Made by a program: the position numbers and the translations under genes. Positions 32,594 through 41,608 of a DNA stretch of 64,000 nucleotides are shown piece after piece. The first letter of the stretch is position 1, and every line of letters begins with the position of its first letter. The stretch is from Streptomyces scopuliridis RB72. GTDB taxonomy: Bacteria; Actinomycetota; Actinomycetes; Streptomycetales; Streptomycetaceae. Under the pieces are notes generated by a model, which did no database searches, was not told the DNA's origin, and saw only the letters and a program-made list of their open reading frames with translations. The DNA is taken from NCBI RefSeq assembly GCF_000718095.1, contig NZ_JOEI01000001.1, positions 255,822 to 319,821 on the forward strand, read 5' to 3'.

Positions 32594-33802
32594 TCAGGGA
32601 GCGGCGTTCAGCGCGTCGAGCCCGGCCTTCGCCTGACCGGAGCGCAGCGGCAGGAAGACCTGCTGCCCGCCGACCACGCTCTGGCCCCGCTTGCTCAGGA
32701 TGAAGCGGATCAGCTCCTCCATGACCGGGTCGAGCTGCTTCCCCGGACGCTTGTTGACGTTGAAGTACGTGAGCCGGCTGAGCGGATACGCGGCCGACGC
32801 GACGTTCTCGTACGTCGGCGCGTAGGCCGGGTCACCGGCGTGATCGCTCAGCGAGATGACCTTCACCGGCTGGTCGACATAGGCGAGGCCGGTGTAGCCG
32901 ATGGCGTAGGGGTCCTCCTCGACATCCTTGGCGATATTGAAGACGGTCTTCTCCCAGCGCACCGCCGGGTCGGCCGGGGTGGAGCCGTCGGCCGCGCCGG
33001 GGCGCCACTCGCCCCGTTCGCCGTTGTGGTTCAGCACCCGCTGGCGTACGAACTCCTCGAATCCGTTCCAGGGCTGGAGACCGACGATATGGATCGGCTT
33101 GTCGGCCCACTCCCCGGTCGCGCCCAGGTCTCCCCAGGTGGTGGCCGCCTCGCCGCCGCGGTTGCGGGTGGTGGAGAGGGCGGCGTCGAGCTGGTCGAGG
33201 GAGAGCTTGTCGATCGGATTGTCCTTGTTGACGATGAATCCGACGGAGTCGAGGAAGCCGAAGTGCCGGTAGCTGCCGCCGGAGATGGGGATGCTCAGCG
33301 GGTCGTAGCCGAAGGCGTCGTGGAAGCCGTCGATGTCGCTCGGCTTCAGCTCGCGGGAGACGAAGACACAGTCGAGATTGCCCTTGATCAGTTCCAGGGC
33401 GCCGAGGCTGCCCGCGTAGGGCGGGTTCACGGAGATATGGACCTGGGGGTACTGCTGCTGGAACTCCTTGATCCACTTCTTGGAGAGATCCGCGAGCACG
33501 TCGGAGGCCCCGCACCGGTAGTCGCCGCGCAGCGAGTTCTTCGGCTTGGGGCGGTACGTCCCGAGGGCGGGGTCGAGCGCGGGCTGGAGGAGTTCCGCGG
33601 CCGGCAGCGGGCGGCCGTTCGCCTTGTTGTACTCGTCCTGTTCCGGCGTCTGCGGGGTCACCTTCTTCTGCGGCGCGACGGCCCATGTGGCCAGATTCTC
33701 CGCGGTGTGGTCACTGTTGTCCGCCATGCTGGTCAGGGTCCCGGCCGCCGCGAGCACGGCGGTCAGGGCCAGAGCGGTCAGGGCGCGAGCCGTACGTTTC
33801 AT
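32594..33802 (-). CDS. PstS-like phosphate-type substrate-binding protein (orphan)
   Basis: 402 aa. A Sec signal (MKRTARALTALALTAVLAAA) is not followed by a lipobox Cys. The mature part has YRCGASDVLADLSKKWIKEF, SVNPPYAGSLGALELIKGNL and DCVFVSRELKPSDIDGF, the PstS-like fold, with FILSKRGQSVVGGQQVFLPL near the end. It probably binds phosphate or another oxyanion outside the cell. No pstCAB genes follow, so it has no local membrane partner. ATG 33802 has GGGGAGA upstream. A box matching the one before the NitT/TauT-type importer lies about 150 bases upstream. Confidence 0.85.
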   Translation of the reverse strand: MKRTARALTALALTAVLAAAGTLTSMADNSDHTAENLATWAVAPQKKVTPQTPEQDEYNKANGRPLPAAELLQPALDPALGTYRPKPKNSLRGDYRCGASDVLADLSKKWIKEFQQQYPQVHISVNPPYAGSLGALELIKGNLDCVFVSRELKPSDIDGFHDAFGYDPLSIPISGGSYRHFGFLDSVGFIVNKDNPIDKLSLDQLDAALSTTRNRGGEAATTWGDLGATGEWADKPIHIVGLQPWNGFEEFVRQRVLNHNGERGEWRPGAADGSTPADPAVRWEKTVFNIAKDVEEDPYAIGYTGLAYVDQPVKVISLSDHAGDPAYAPTYENVASAAYPLSRLTYFNVNKRPGKQLDPVMEELIRFILSKRGQSVVGGQQVFLPLRSGQAKAGLDALNAAP

Positions 33803-33951
33803 CGAGGTCTCCCCGAAGTCGGGTCCGGATGGCCGCGACACGGCACAAGCCGGTCTTGGCCAGGCCCGCGTCCTTGGCCGCGGCGCCGACCGGAACGCTA
33901 GGACCGGGCCTCAACCGGAGCCAGAGCGCTGCGACTAACGCCCGTAGATCG

Positions 33952-33977
33952 CTCTTCTGCTCTTTCTGCTCACGCCC
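33952..33977 (-). promoter_or_regulatory. Direct-repeat box upstream of the PstS-like gene
   Basis: On the minus strand the sequence is GGCGTGAGCAGAAAGAGCAG followed by AAGAGC: a repeat of GAGCAGAA/GAGCAGAA spaced by one base. A copy differing at a few positions lies at 36592 before the ABC importer. It is a candidate binding site for the response regulator encoded at 34020. Confidence 0.6.
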
Positions 33978-34019
33978 GCGCATGCCTGTGGCGGGCTGCC
34001 GGAAACGGGCCCGGTGGGG

Positions 34020-34712
34020 TCAGTTCGCGGCCGCCCACGCGTAGCGGTGCTCCGGGCGGCCCGTGTCGCCGTACTTCAGAGTGAGGCTGATATGCCCGGC
34101 GCGCTCCAGGTACTTGAGATAGCGCTGGGCCGTGGAGCGGCTGACGCCGGTGCGTTCCGCGACCTCATGGGCGGAGAGGGGGTGTTGGGCCTCGCCCAGG
34201 GTGCGGCGGATGAGGGCGACGGTCGCCACGGAGTGTCCCTTGGGGAGTTCGGAGCGAGGGGCGTCCGCGATCTTGAAGGCGCTGAAGATACGGTCCACCT
34301 GCTCCTGGCCGGCCTCGCCGCGTCCGCCGACACCGTCGAGGGTGCGGCGCATGGCGGCGTAGCCGTCGAGTCTCGCCCGCAGCCCGGCGAAGCTGAACGG
34401 CTTGACCAGATACTGGAGCGCGCCGTACCGCATCGCGGCCTGGACCGTGGCCACGTCACGGGCGGCCGTCACCATGATCACATCGGCGTGGTGGCCGAGC
34501 TGCCGCATACGGCGCACCAGCGTCAGGCCCGTCTCGTCCGGCAGATAGTGATCGAGCAGGACGAGATCGACATGGGTGCGCTCCAGGGTGGCCAGGGCCT
34601 GGGCGGCGGTATGGGCACGGCCGATGACCCGGAAGCCGCGCACCTGCGCCACATACGCGGCGTTGATCTCGGCGATATGGAAGTCGTCGTCCACCACGAG
34701 GACATCGATCAT
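34020..34712 (-). CDS. CitB/DctR-type response regulator
   Basis: 230 aa. The receiver domain is at 1-120 with acidic pocket VVDDD, phospho-acceptor Asp54 in LVLLDHYLPDE, switch Thr in MVTAARD and Lys in LVKPFSF. The C-terminal half has a helix-turn-helix of the CitB class (LSAHEVAERTGVSRSTAQRY LKYLERAG). It works with the overlapping sensor kinase (ATGA overlap). Regulators of this class usually control transport of di- or tricarboxylates. The flanking transport modules, both with matching boxes, are the likely targets. Confidence 0.92.
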   Translation of the reverse strand: MIDVLVVDDDFHIAEINAAYVAQVRGFRVIGRAHTAAQALATLERTHVDLVLLDHYLPDETGLTLVRRMRQLGHHADVIMVTAARDVATVQAAMRYGALQYLVKPFSFAGLRARLDGYAAMRRTLDGVGGRGEAGQEQVDRIFSAFKIADAPRSELPKGHSVATVALIRRTLGEAQHPLSAHEVAERTGVSRSTAQRYLKYLERAGHISLTLKYGDTGRPEHRYAWAAAN

Positions 34713-36451
34713 CGTGACTCTCCTGCCGATGTGAGCTGACGCGCGGGGGCACCGTCCCCGGCGAGGTCGTCCGGGGCGAGCGCCTCGGGCAGTACGACGG
34801 TGAAGACCGCGCCGCCGCCCGCGCGCGCGGTCACCCGGGCCATGCCGCCGTACCGCTCGGAGAGCCGGCGTACGAGAGCGAGCCCGATGCCCCTGCGCCG
34901 GCGGAAGGCGACCGGCGCGGGATCGGACGGATCGGCCGAGGGCGGGGGAGGGGCGGGCCGCTTCGTGGACCAGCCCTCCGCGAAGACCCGCTCGCGCATC
35001 TCGGGCGGCACTCCGGGACCGGTGTCGGAGACCCGGATCACCGCTGTGGTCTTCTCGGCACGCAGCTCGACCTCTACGAAGGGCTCCACGGAGGGCTTGG
35101 CGGCCGGTCCGCCGAGCGCTTCGGCGGGGGGCTCCGTCAGCCTCCGTTCGGCGGCGGCGTCCAGCGCGTTGTCGATGAGATTGCCGAGTACGGTCACCAG
35201 ATCGCGCGGATCGACCACCCGGTGCGGCAGCAGCGTGGCAGGCGAGATACGCAGCGACACACCGCGCTCGGCGGCGATCGCCGTCTTGCCCACGAGCAGT
35301 GCGGAGACCAGTGGATCACGTACCCGCTCGGCGATCTGTTCCGCCGAGGCCCGGTGCGCGCTGGCGACCCCGGCGACGAACTCCACCGCCCTTTCGTGGC
35401 GGCCGAGTTCGAGCAGTCCGAGCACGGTGTGCAGCCGGTTGGCATGCTCATGGTCCTGTGCCCGCAGCGCGTCGAGCAGCCCTTGGGTGCTGTCCAACTC
35501 GCGTCCGAGCAGCTCCAGTTCGGTACGGTCACGGAGTGTCACCACGGCCCCGCCGTCCCGCGTCGGCATCCGGTTGGCGACCAGGACCCGGCTGCCGCTG
35601 ACGGCCAGCAGATCCGTCCCGTCCACCCGTCCCGCCAGCACATCGGTCGTACGGCCCGGCGCGAGCACCTCGTCCAGGGCGCGGCCGGTGGCGTCCGCGT
35701 CGAGCCCGAGCAGCCGTACCGCCTCGTCGTTGGCGAGCCGGATCCTGCCGTCCCGGTCGAAGGCGACCACGCCCTCCCGTACCCCGTGCAGCATCGCCTC
35801 CCGCTCGTCCAGCAGCGCCGAGATATCGGCGAAGGCGACGCCGTGCGTGATCCGGCGCAGTCGGCGCGAGACCGCGACCGCGGCCAGCGCGCCCGCGCCC
35901 AGTGCCGCGCCCGCGCAGAGCAGCAGCCCGGGGATGGTGTCGATCAGCCGCTGGCGCACACTGTCGTACGCGATGCCGACCGACACCGCGCCGATGATCC
36001 GCCCGTCGCTGTCGTACAGCGGCACCTTGGCGCGGGCCGAGCGGCCCAGGGTGCCGTTGTCGATCTGCCGGATCTCCCGGCCGGAGAGCGCGGCGCTCGG
36101 GTCGGTGGAGACATGCCTGCCGATCTCGCCGGAGGTGGTGTGCGACCAGCGCACGCCATGGGTGTCCATCACCACGACGTACAGCGCGCGGGTGGCCCGG
36201 CGGACCCGCTCCGCCTCGGTCTGCACCGGCCCGGCGGGGCTCGGGGAGGTGCTGATCAGCCCCTGGGCGATGTCCGGATCGGCGGCGGTGGTCTGGGCGA
36301 TGGCGAGGGCCCGGAGTGTGGCCGCGTCGTCCAGCTCGGATCCGAGCGGGGCGAGAAAGAGCCCGGTCGCGAGCACCATCACCCCCGTGGTGATGACGAG
36401 TTGCACCACCAGAACCTGGGCAGCGACGCGTCTGGGCCAGCGCAACCGCAT
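34709..36451 (-). CDS. CitA/DcuS-type sensor histidine kinase
   Basis: 580 aa. Membrane helix 1 is near residues 11-32, an extracytoplasmic sensor domain of about 145 residues follows (MDTHGVRWSHTTSGEIG and VPLYDSDGRIIGAVSVGIAY are typical of Cache/PASp domains), and helix 2 is near 175-197. A cytoplasmic PAS (GVVAFDRDGRIRLANDEAV) comes next, then the dimerisation helix with the phospho-His in DHEHANRLHTVLGLLELG and an HATPase (NLIDNALDAA, DTGPGVPPEM, GIGLALVRRL). It senses a small anion outside the cell. The divergent gene is an importer ATPase, so the ligand is probably the imported compound. Confidence 0.92.
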   Translation of the reverse strand: MRLRWPRRVAAQVLVVQLVITTGVMVLATGLFLAPLGSELDDAATLRALAIAQTTAADPDIAQGLISTSPSPAGPVQTEAERVRRATRALYVVVMDTHGVRWSHTTSGEIGRHVSTDPSAALSGREIRQIDNGTLGRSARAKVPLYDSDGRIIGAVSVGIAYDSVRQRLIDTIPGLLLCAGAALGAGALAAVAVSRRLRRITHGVAFADISALLDEREAMLHGVREGVVAFDRDGRIRLANDEAVRLLGLDADATGRALDEVLAPGRTTDVLAGRVDGTDLLAVSGSRVLVANRMPTRDGGAVVTLRDRTELELLGRELDSTQGLLDALRAQDHEHANRLHTVLGLLELGRHERAVEFVAGVASAHRASAEQIAERVRDPLVSALLVGKTAIAAERGVSLRISPATLLPHRVVDPRDLVTVLGNLIDNALDAAAERRLTEPPAEALGGPAAKPSVEPFVEVELRAEKTTAVIRVSDTGPGVPPEMRERVFAEGWSTKRPAPPPPSADPSDPAPVAFRRRRGIGLALVRRLSERYGGMARVTARAGGGAVFTVVLPEALAPDDLAGDGAPARQLTSAGESR

Positions 36452-36591
36452 CTCGTCCCCCTCCCTCTCCCGCGTTCTCCGGGCGGTCGGCCCGGCCCGG
36501 AACAGACAGGTCCGGTTTTAACTTCGTTGTGCACGCAACGTAGGCCCACAACGCGCGGCTGCCCACCCCCGTGCTCCGCTTTTGTGGTTTC

Positions 36592-36618
36592 GGCGTGAGC
36601 AGAACGAGCAAAACGCGG
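36592..36618 (+). promoter_or_regulatory. Direct-repeat box upstream of the ABC importer
   Basis: GGCGTGAGCAGAACGAGCAA then AACGCGG: the first 13 bases are identical to the box at 33952 (minus strand), and 21 of the first 23 match. It lies 74 bases before the ATPase ATG. A partial third copy, GCAGAAAGA, follows at 36626-36634, and a CGTTG-N6-CAACG dyad lies at 36525-36540. Confidence 0.6.
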
Positions 36619-36691
36619 AATGCGCGCAGAAAGACGGGTTGCGCCCACAAGACTGCCGCCGCGGCCGGGGACGCTCCTAGCCTCCCGGGCC

Positions 36692-37507
36692 ATGAGCAGC
36701 CATACGAGCCCCGCCATCGAACTGCGGGGAACGAGCAAGGCATTCCGGACCCCGTCGGGGGCGCTGCACACCGCCGTCAGGGATCTGGACCTGACGGTCG
36801 AACGCGGCGAGTTCGTCGCGGTGGTCGGCCCCACCGGATGCGGAAAATCGACGACGCTGACCCTCGTCAGCGGGTTGGAGGAGCCCACCGAGGGCGAGGT
36901 GCTGGTGGCCGGTGAGCCGGTACGCGGCATCGGCGACAAGATCGGATTCGTCTTCCAGCAGGACGCGGTCTTCCCCTGGCGCACCGTGCTGTCCAATGTG
37001 ATGGCGGGCCCCCGCTTCCGCGGCGTGCCCAAGAGCGAGGCCAGGGAGCGGGCCCGGGAGTGGCTGGCCCGGGTCGGGCTCGCCTCCTTCGAGGACCGCT
37101 ATCCGCATCAGCTCTCCGGCGGCCAGCGCAAGCGCGTCGCGCTCGCGGCGACCTTCGTCAACGATCCCGAACTCCTGCTCATGGACGAGCCGTTCTCGGC
37201 CCTCGATGTGCAGACCCGGGCACTGATGTCGGACGAGCTGCTGGAGCTGTGGGGAGGCACGGGCGCCTCGGTCGTCTTCGTCACCCACGACCTGGAGGAG
37301 TCGATCGCCCTCGCCGACAAGGTCGTGGTGATGACGGCCGGACCCGCGACCGTCAAGGAGGTCTTCGCCATCGACCTGCCGCGCCCCCGCAAGGTCGAGT
37401 CCGTACGGCTCGAACCGCGCTTCATCGAGATCTACCGGGAGATCTGGTCCTCGCTCGGCGAAGAGGTACGGATCACCCGCGAGCGGGGAGCGACCGATGC
37501 CGCCTGA
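36692..37507 (+). CDS. NitT/TauT-type ABC importer ATPase
   Basis: 271 aa. Walker A is GPTGCGKST, the signature LSGGQRKRVALAA, and Walker B LLLMDEPFSALD, with a His-loop VTHDLEE. Its similarity is to the ATPases of nitrate/taurine/alkane-sulfonate or pyrimidine-precursor importers. ATG 36692 is the likely start; the RBS is weak. The gene overlaps the permease gene by 11 bases, and the binding protein follows, giving a complete three-gene importer. Confidence 0.92.
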   Translation: MSSHTSPAIELRGTSKAFRTPSGALHTAVRDLDLTVERGEFVAVVGPTGCGKSTTLTLVSGLEEPTEGEVLVAGEPVRGIGDKIGFVFQQDAVFPWRTVLSNVMAGPRFRGVPKSEARERAREWLARVGLASFEDRYPHQLSGGQRKRVALAATFVNDPELLLMDEPFSALDVQTRALMSDELLELWGGTGASVVFVTHDLEESIALADKVVVMTAGPATVKEVFAIDLPRPRKVESVRLEPRFIEIYREIWSSLGEEVRITRERGATDAA

Positions 37508-38381
37508 GACCGTCACCGTCCCGTCCGCCACCGCCGAGGCCGCCCTCAAGAGCGGCGGCGGGGAGCGTACGCAGGCCAGGGCGCGAGCCGCCCGCAACCA
37601 CCGGATCCTCGTCTACTCCAGCCGGGTGCTGCTTCTCATCGCGCTGATCGGGATGTGGGAGTGGCTGGCCAGAACCGCCGTCATCGATCCCTTCAACTTC
37701 TCGATGCCGTCCAAGATCTGGGACCAGATGCGCCAGTGGGCGGTGCACGGCACTCCGCAGGGCTCCCTGTGGGAGCAGATCTGGTACACGCTCTACGAAG
37801 CGCTCCTCGGCTGGGTCATCGGGGTGACCGGCGGTGTGGTGCTCGGTATCGCGCTCGGCCGGATCCGCTTCCTCGCGGAGGTGCTCGGCCCGTACATCAA
37901 GGTGCTCAACGCGCTGCCCCGGATCGTCCTCGCCCCGATCTTCCTCATCTGGTTCGGCCTCGGCCCGGCCTCGAAGGTCGCCTCCGCCGTCGTGCTGGTC
38001 TTCTTCCCCGTCTTCTTCAACGCGTTCCAGGGCGCGCGGGAGGTCGACCGCAATCTGGTCTCCAACGCCCGGATCCTCGGCGCGAGCAACCGTCAGGTCA
38101 CCCTCCAGGTGGTCATCCCCTCCGCCACCTCGTGGATCTTCACCAGCCTGCATGTCAGCTTCGGCTTCGCGCTGATCGGCGCGATCGTCGGCGAGTACAT
38201 CGGCGCGACCAAGGGGCTCGGTCTGCTGGTCTCGGCCTCCCAGGGCACGTTCAACGCGGCCGGTGTGTACGCGGCGATGGTGATCCTCGCCGTGGTGGCA
38301 CTGCTCGCCGAAGGGCTCCTGTCGTTCCTGGAGAGACGGCTCTTCCGCTGGAAGCCGGCCGAGCCGGGCACCGAACGCTGA
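37497..38381 (+). CDS. NitT/TauT-type ABC importer permease
   Basis: 294 aa. An N-terminal cytoplasmic stretch of about 38 residues is followed by six membrane segments. The EAA-like loop NLVSNARILGASNRQVTLQV lies before VIPSATSWIFTSLHVSFGFA, as in SsuC/TauC-type permeases. The gene overlaps the ATPase by 11 bases and precedes the binding protein by 120 bp of Pro-codon-like C-rich sequence with a repeated GCCACCCCTCAGC. Confidence 0.92.
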   Translation: MPPETVTVPSATAEAALKSGGGERTQARARAARNHRILVYSSRVLLLIALIGMWEWLARTAVIDPFNFSMPSKIWDQMRQWAVHGTPQGSLWEQIWYTLYEALLGWVIGVTGGVVLGIALGRIRFLAEVLGPYIKVLNALPRIVLAPIFLIWFGLGPASKVASAVVLVFFPVFFNAFQGAREVDRNLVSNARILGASNRQVTLQVVIPSATSWIFTSLHVSFGFALIGAIVGEYIGATKGLGLLVSASQGTFNAAGVYAAMVILAVVALLAEGLLSFLERRLFRWKPAEPGTER

Positions 38382-38501
38382 TTCCCCGGCCCGTCCCGCC
38401 ACCCCTCAGCCCGCCACCCTGAGCCAGCCACCCCTCAGCTGACCACCGCTCCACCCACCAGCCCCACCCTTTCCCAGCACCTCTTCACAAGGACGTGAAC
38501 C

Positions 38502-39533
38502 ATGCGCAGACATCTCACGATCTCGGCGGCCGCCCTCGCCGCGACCCTCGCCCTCGGCACCCTCACCGCCTGTGGCAGCGACTCCTCAACCTCGGGCTCC
38601 GGCGGCAAGGTCAAGATCATGGTGGGCGGCCTGGACAAGGTCATCTATCTGCCCGCGATGCTCACCCAGAAGCTCGGCTACTTCAAGGACGAGGGCGTCG
38701 AGGTGGAGCTGCTGACCGAGCCGGCCGGTGTGCAGGCCACCACCTCGCTCGTCTCCGGCGATGTGCAGGGTGTCGTCGGCTTCTACGACCACACGCTCGA
38801 TCTGCAGGTCAAGGGCAAGCAGGTGGAGTCCGTCGTGCAGTTCTCGCACGCCTCGGGCGAGGTCGAGGTCGTCTCCAACAAGGCGGCCGCCACGATCACC
38901 TCTCCGAAGGACTTCAAGGGCAAGAAGCTCGGGGTCACCGGCCTCGGCTCGTCCACCGACTTCCTCACCAAGTACCTCGCGGTCAACGACGGCGTGCAGA
39001 CCGAGCAGTTCACCCCGGTCGCCGTGGGAGCGGGCCAGACCTTCATATCGGCGCTTCAGCAGGGGTCGATCGACGGAGGCATGACGACCGATCCGACGGT
39101 CGCGCAGATCCTGGACAAGAAGCTCGGCAAGGTCCTCATCGACATGCGGACGCCCGAGGGCTCGAAGGCGGCGCTCGGCGGTCCGTACCCCTCCTCCAGC
39201 CTCTATATGAACACCGACTGGGTCAACAGCAACAAGGAGACGGTGCAGAAGCTCGCCAACGCGTTCGTGAAGACCCTGAAGTGGATGTCGACCCACTCAC
39301 CGGAGGAGATCGCGGCGAAGATGCCCGCCGACTACGCGCAGGGCGGCAAGGACCTCTACGCGCGGGCGATCAAGAGCACACTGCCGATGTTCACCACGGA
39401 CGGTGTCATGCCGGCCGACGGCCCGGAGACCGTGGAGCGCGTACTGAAGGCGTTCAACCCCAATCTCCAGAACGCCACGGTCGATCTGAGCAAGACCTTC
39501 ACCACGGAGTTCGCCGAGAAGGCGGCGGGCTGA
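38502..39533 (+). CDS. NitT/TauT-type substrate-binding lipoprotein
   Basis: 343 aa. The lipoprotein signal MRRHLTISAAALAATLALGT ends in LTAC, with Cys24 as lipid anchor. The mature part follows the SsuA/THI5-like pattern: IMVGGLDKVIYLPAMLTQKL GYFKDEGVEVELL, then LKVTGLGSSTDF-like KLGVTGLGSSTDFLTKYLAV. Such proteins bind sulfonates, nitrate, pyrimidine precursors or aromatic acids; the ligand is not evident. ATG 38502 has AAGGA upstream. It is the last gene of the importer operon. Confidence 0.9.
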   Translation: MRRHLTISAAALAATLALGTLTACGSDSSTSGSGGKVKIMVGGLDKVIYLPAMLTQKLGYFKDEGVEVELLTEPAGVQATTSLVSGDVQGVVGFYDHTLDLQVKGKQVESVVQFSHASGEVEVVSNKAAATITSPKDFKGKKLGVTGLGSSTDFLTKYLAVNDGVQTEQFTPVAVGAGQTFISALQQGSIDGGMTTDPTVAQILDKKLGKVLIDMRTPEGSKAALGGPYPSSSLYMNTDWVNSNKETVQKLANAFVKTLKWMSTHSPEEIAAKMPADYAQGGKDLYARAIKSTLPMFTTDGVMPADGPETVERVLKAFNPNLQNATVDLSKTFTTEFAEKAAG

Positions 39534-39605
39534 CCCGTGAGGTGATCGATCAGGCCGGGTGCCTGGGCCGCGACCGCCGGTGACGGCGAGAACGGCCATG
39601 GTGTG

Positions 39606-39647
39606 TGCCGCTGCCCGCCCCCGTCCACCGGGAGGCGGGCAGCGGCA
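39606..39647. terminator. Bidirectional terminator hairpin
   Basis: Perfect 14-bp arms, TGCCGCTGCCCGCC (39606-39619) and GGCGGGCAGCGGCA (39634-39647). They lie between the importer operon and the leftward small gene at 39669, ending both transcripts. Confidence 0.88.
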
Positions 39648-39668
39648 TGCCGTCGTCGGCGACGCGTC

Positions 39669-39914
39669 TCACTTCCAGTGCCGGACGCTCCAGGTGTACT
39701 GGTCGCCGCCCACCCACCGGACCATCTCCGGGTCGTCCAGGGCGGCGCCCTTCAGGCCCAACGCGAAGGCGTACTCGAAGACGTCCTCGATCGAGAACGC
39801 CTTGCCGGCCAGCTCGCCGTGAATCTCCACCAGCCGGAAGGGCGGTTCCCCGTCCTGCACCGGCAGGACCACAACCGGCGCGTATCGGAACCGCGGGCTC
39901 TCACTCTCTGTCAT
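39669..39914 (-). CDS. Hypothetical small protein
   Basis: 81 aa, not recognised. It is soluble and acidic, with RFRYAPVVVLPVQDGEPPFR, then VEIHGELAGKAFSIEDVFEYA and a Trp/Tyr-rich end VRWVGGDQYTWSVRHWK. ATG 39914 has AGGGG eight bases upstream. The composition and codon bias are those of a real gene. It is divergent from the MFS transporter gene, with 267 bp between that hold an IclR-type box and a GTACCG-N5-CGGTAC dyad at 40085-40101. Confidence 0.65.
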   Translation of the reverse strand: MTESESPRFRYAPVVVLPVQDGEPPFRLVEIHGELAGKAFSIEDVFEYAFALGLKGAALDDPEMVRWVGGDQYTWSVRHWK

Positions 39915-40105
39915 GAAATCGACCCCTGCCTCACAGCCTGCCTCGAAGATTCGCGCCTTGCCCGCTCTGACAGGCTCCGGCGCCACGGCGCACACGGCAA
40001 CCCGGGGCGGGAACCTCACCGACGCGACAGAGCCGTGCGTGACAGTGCCTTGACAGGGCCGGAACCCTGAACTTACGTTACCGCGTACCGATGAACGGTA
40101 CGGCA

Positions 40106-40120
40106 TCCCAATCAGTGGGA
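40106..40120. promoter_or_regulatory. IclR-type palindrome before the MFS gene
   Basis: TCCCAATCAGTGGGA is a 15-base palindrome with one mismatched pair, 61 bases upstream of the MFS ATG. It shares the TCCCA-N5-TGGGA frame with the box at 43424 before the RraA operon. It is a likely operator of the IclR protein at 42462. Confidence 0.65.
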
Positions 40121-40181
40121 CACTGAGGGATGTCGGGTCGATCGGTTCCTGTCACTGACGACGGAAGAAGCGGCCGCAGAC

Positions 40182-41585
40182 ATGACTTTGCACGCCAGTA
40201 GCCCGGACGCGTCCGGGCAGTACCTTCGGAGTGCCACCGCCAAAATACTGAGGCGCGTCGTCCCGCTCTTCGCGGTCATGATGATGTGCAACCAGCTCAA
40301 CCGCTCCAATATCGGCTACGCCCAGTCCCATCTCGAAGCGGACCTCGGGATCGGAGCGGCGGCCTATGGGCTCGGTGCCGGTCTCTTCTTTATCGCCTAT
40401 ACGGTGTTCGAGATACCCAGCAATATGCTGATGGAGCGATTCGGGGCGAAGCTCTGGCTCTCCCGTATCTGTGTCAGCTGGGGCATCGTGTCGGCGTGCA
40501 TGCTCTTCGCCCAGGGCGAGTGGAGCTTCTACTTCCTGCGGTTCCTGCTGGGGGTCGCGGAGGCCGGCTTCGTACCGGCCGTTCTCTACTACCTCACCAA
40601 ATGGCTGCCGAACTCGCACCGCGGCCGTGCCAACGCCCGCTACGCGGTGGGCGCTCTGGTCGCCTTCTCGCTCTCCGGGCCGCTGTCGGGACCTCTGCTG
40701 TCGCTGGACGGGGCGTGGGGGCTGGCGGGCTGGCAGTGGATGTTCCTGATCGAGGGTCTGCTCTCCGCCTGCGTCGGTGTCTTCGCCTACTTCTGGCTCG
40801 ACTCGAAGATCGACGACGCCCGTTGGCTGAGCGCCGCCGAGCGTCAGGCCCTGGTCACCGCGATCGCGGCGGACGAGGCTGAAGCCGCGGCGGCGCACGG
40901 TTCGCGACGTACCGGACTGTGGTCGGTGCTGCGGAGCCCGAAGGTCGGGCTGCTCATCTTCATCTACTTCTCGGTCCAGATGTCGATCTACGCGAACACC
41001 TTCTGGCTGCCGTCCATCGTCCGCGACATCGAGGGAACCAACGATGTGACGGTCGGGCTGCTCTCCTCGCTGCCCTGGATCTGCGCGATCTTCGCGATGT
41101 TCACCCTCGCCCGGATCGGCGACCGCACCGGGCGCAGGAAGGCCCTGCTGATCGGAACGCTGCTCCTGGCGGCGGTCGGATCGTACGCGGCGGCCGTGAC
41201 CTCTCCGGTGGTCGCGCTGGTGATGCTGTGCCTGGCCGCCATGGGATTCAAGTCCATCAGCCCGATCTTCTGGCCCATTGTGCAGCGAACGCTGCATCCG
41301 ATGGCCGTCGGAATGGGCATCGCACTCATCAATTCCCTCGCCAATCTCGGTGGTTTCGTGGCGCCTTACGGATTCGGTCTCGTGGAGGAAAGAACGGGAT
41401 CCACCGCCTGGGGTCTTATCGCGCTGGCCGCTTTCTCCGCGCTCGCCGCCGTGGGCGCGTTCTTCCTCTCCGACGCACCCGCGGAAGGCAGAAAGGAAGA
41501 CGGAAAGGGCCGGACCGAAGGCACACCCGAGGCTGCTCCCGCGCAGACGCGGAAGACCGCCCTCACTGATAACTCGTCCCACTGA
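40182..41585 (+). CDS. MFS transporter, anion:cation symporter family
   Basis: 467 aa with twelve predicted membrane segments. NQLNRSNIGYAQSHLEADLG in the first segments, and the loop motifs MERFGAKLWLSRICVSWG and GVAEAGFVPAVLYYLTKWLP are characteristic of the ACS family, which takes up hexuronates, hexarates, tartrate or phthalate with protons. The position ahead of enzymes for sugar diacids points to hexarate uptake. ATG 40182 follows an AGAAG-like RBS; FAH-family gene follows after 23 bp. Confidence 0.92.
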   Translation: MTLHASSPDASGQYLRSATAKILRRVVPLFAVMMMCNQLNRSNIGYAQSHLEADLGIGAAAYGLGAGLFFIAYTVFEIPSNMLMERFGAKLWLSRICVSWGIVSACMLFAQGEWSFYFLRFLLGVAEAGFVPAVLYYLTKWLPNSHRGRANARYAVGALVAFSLSGPLSGPLLSLDGAWGLAGWQWMFLIEGLLSACVGVFAYFWLDSKIDDARWLSAAERQALVTAIAADEAEAAAAHGSRRTGLWSVLRSPKVGLLIFIYFSVQMSIYANTFWLPSIVRDIEGTNDVTVGLLSSLPWICAIFAMFTLARIGDRTGRRKALLIGTLLLAAVGSYAAAVTSPVVALVMLCLAAMGFKSISPIFWPIVQRTLHPMAVGMGIALINSLANLGGFVAPYGFGLVEERTGSTAWGLIALAAFSALAAVGAFFLSDAPAEGRKEDGKGRTEGTPEAAPAQTRKTALTDNSSH

Positions 41586-41608
41586 GCAGTACACCCGGGA
41601 GAACGCCC

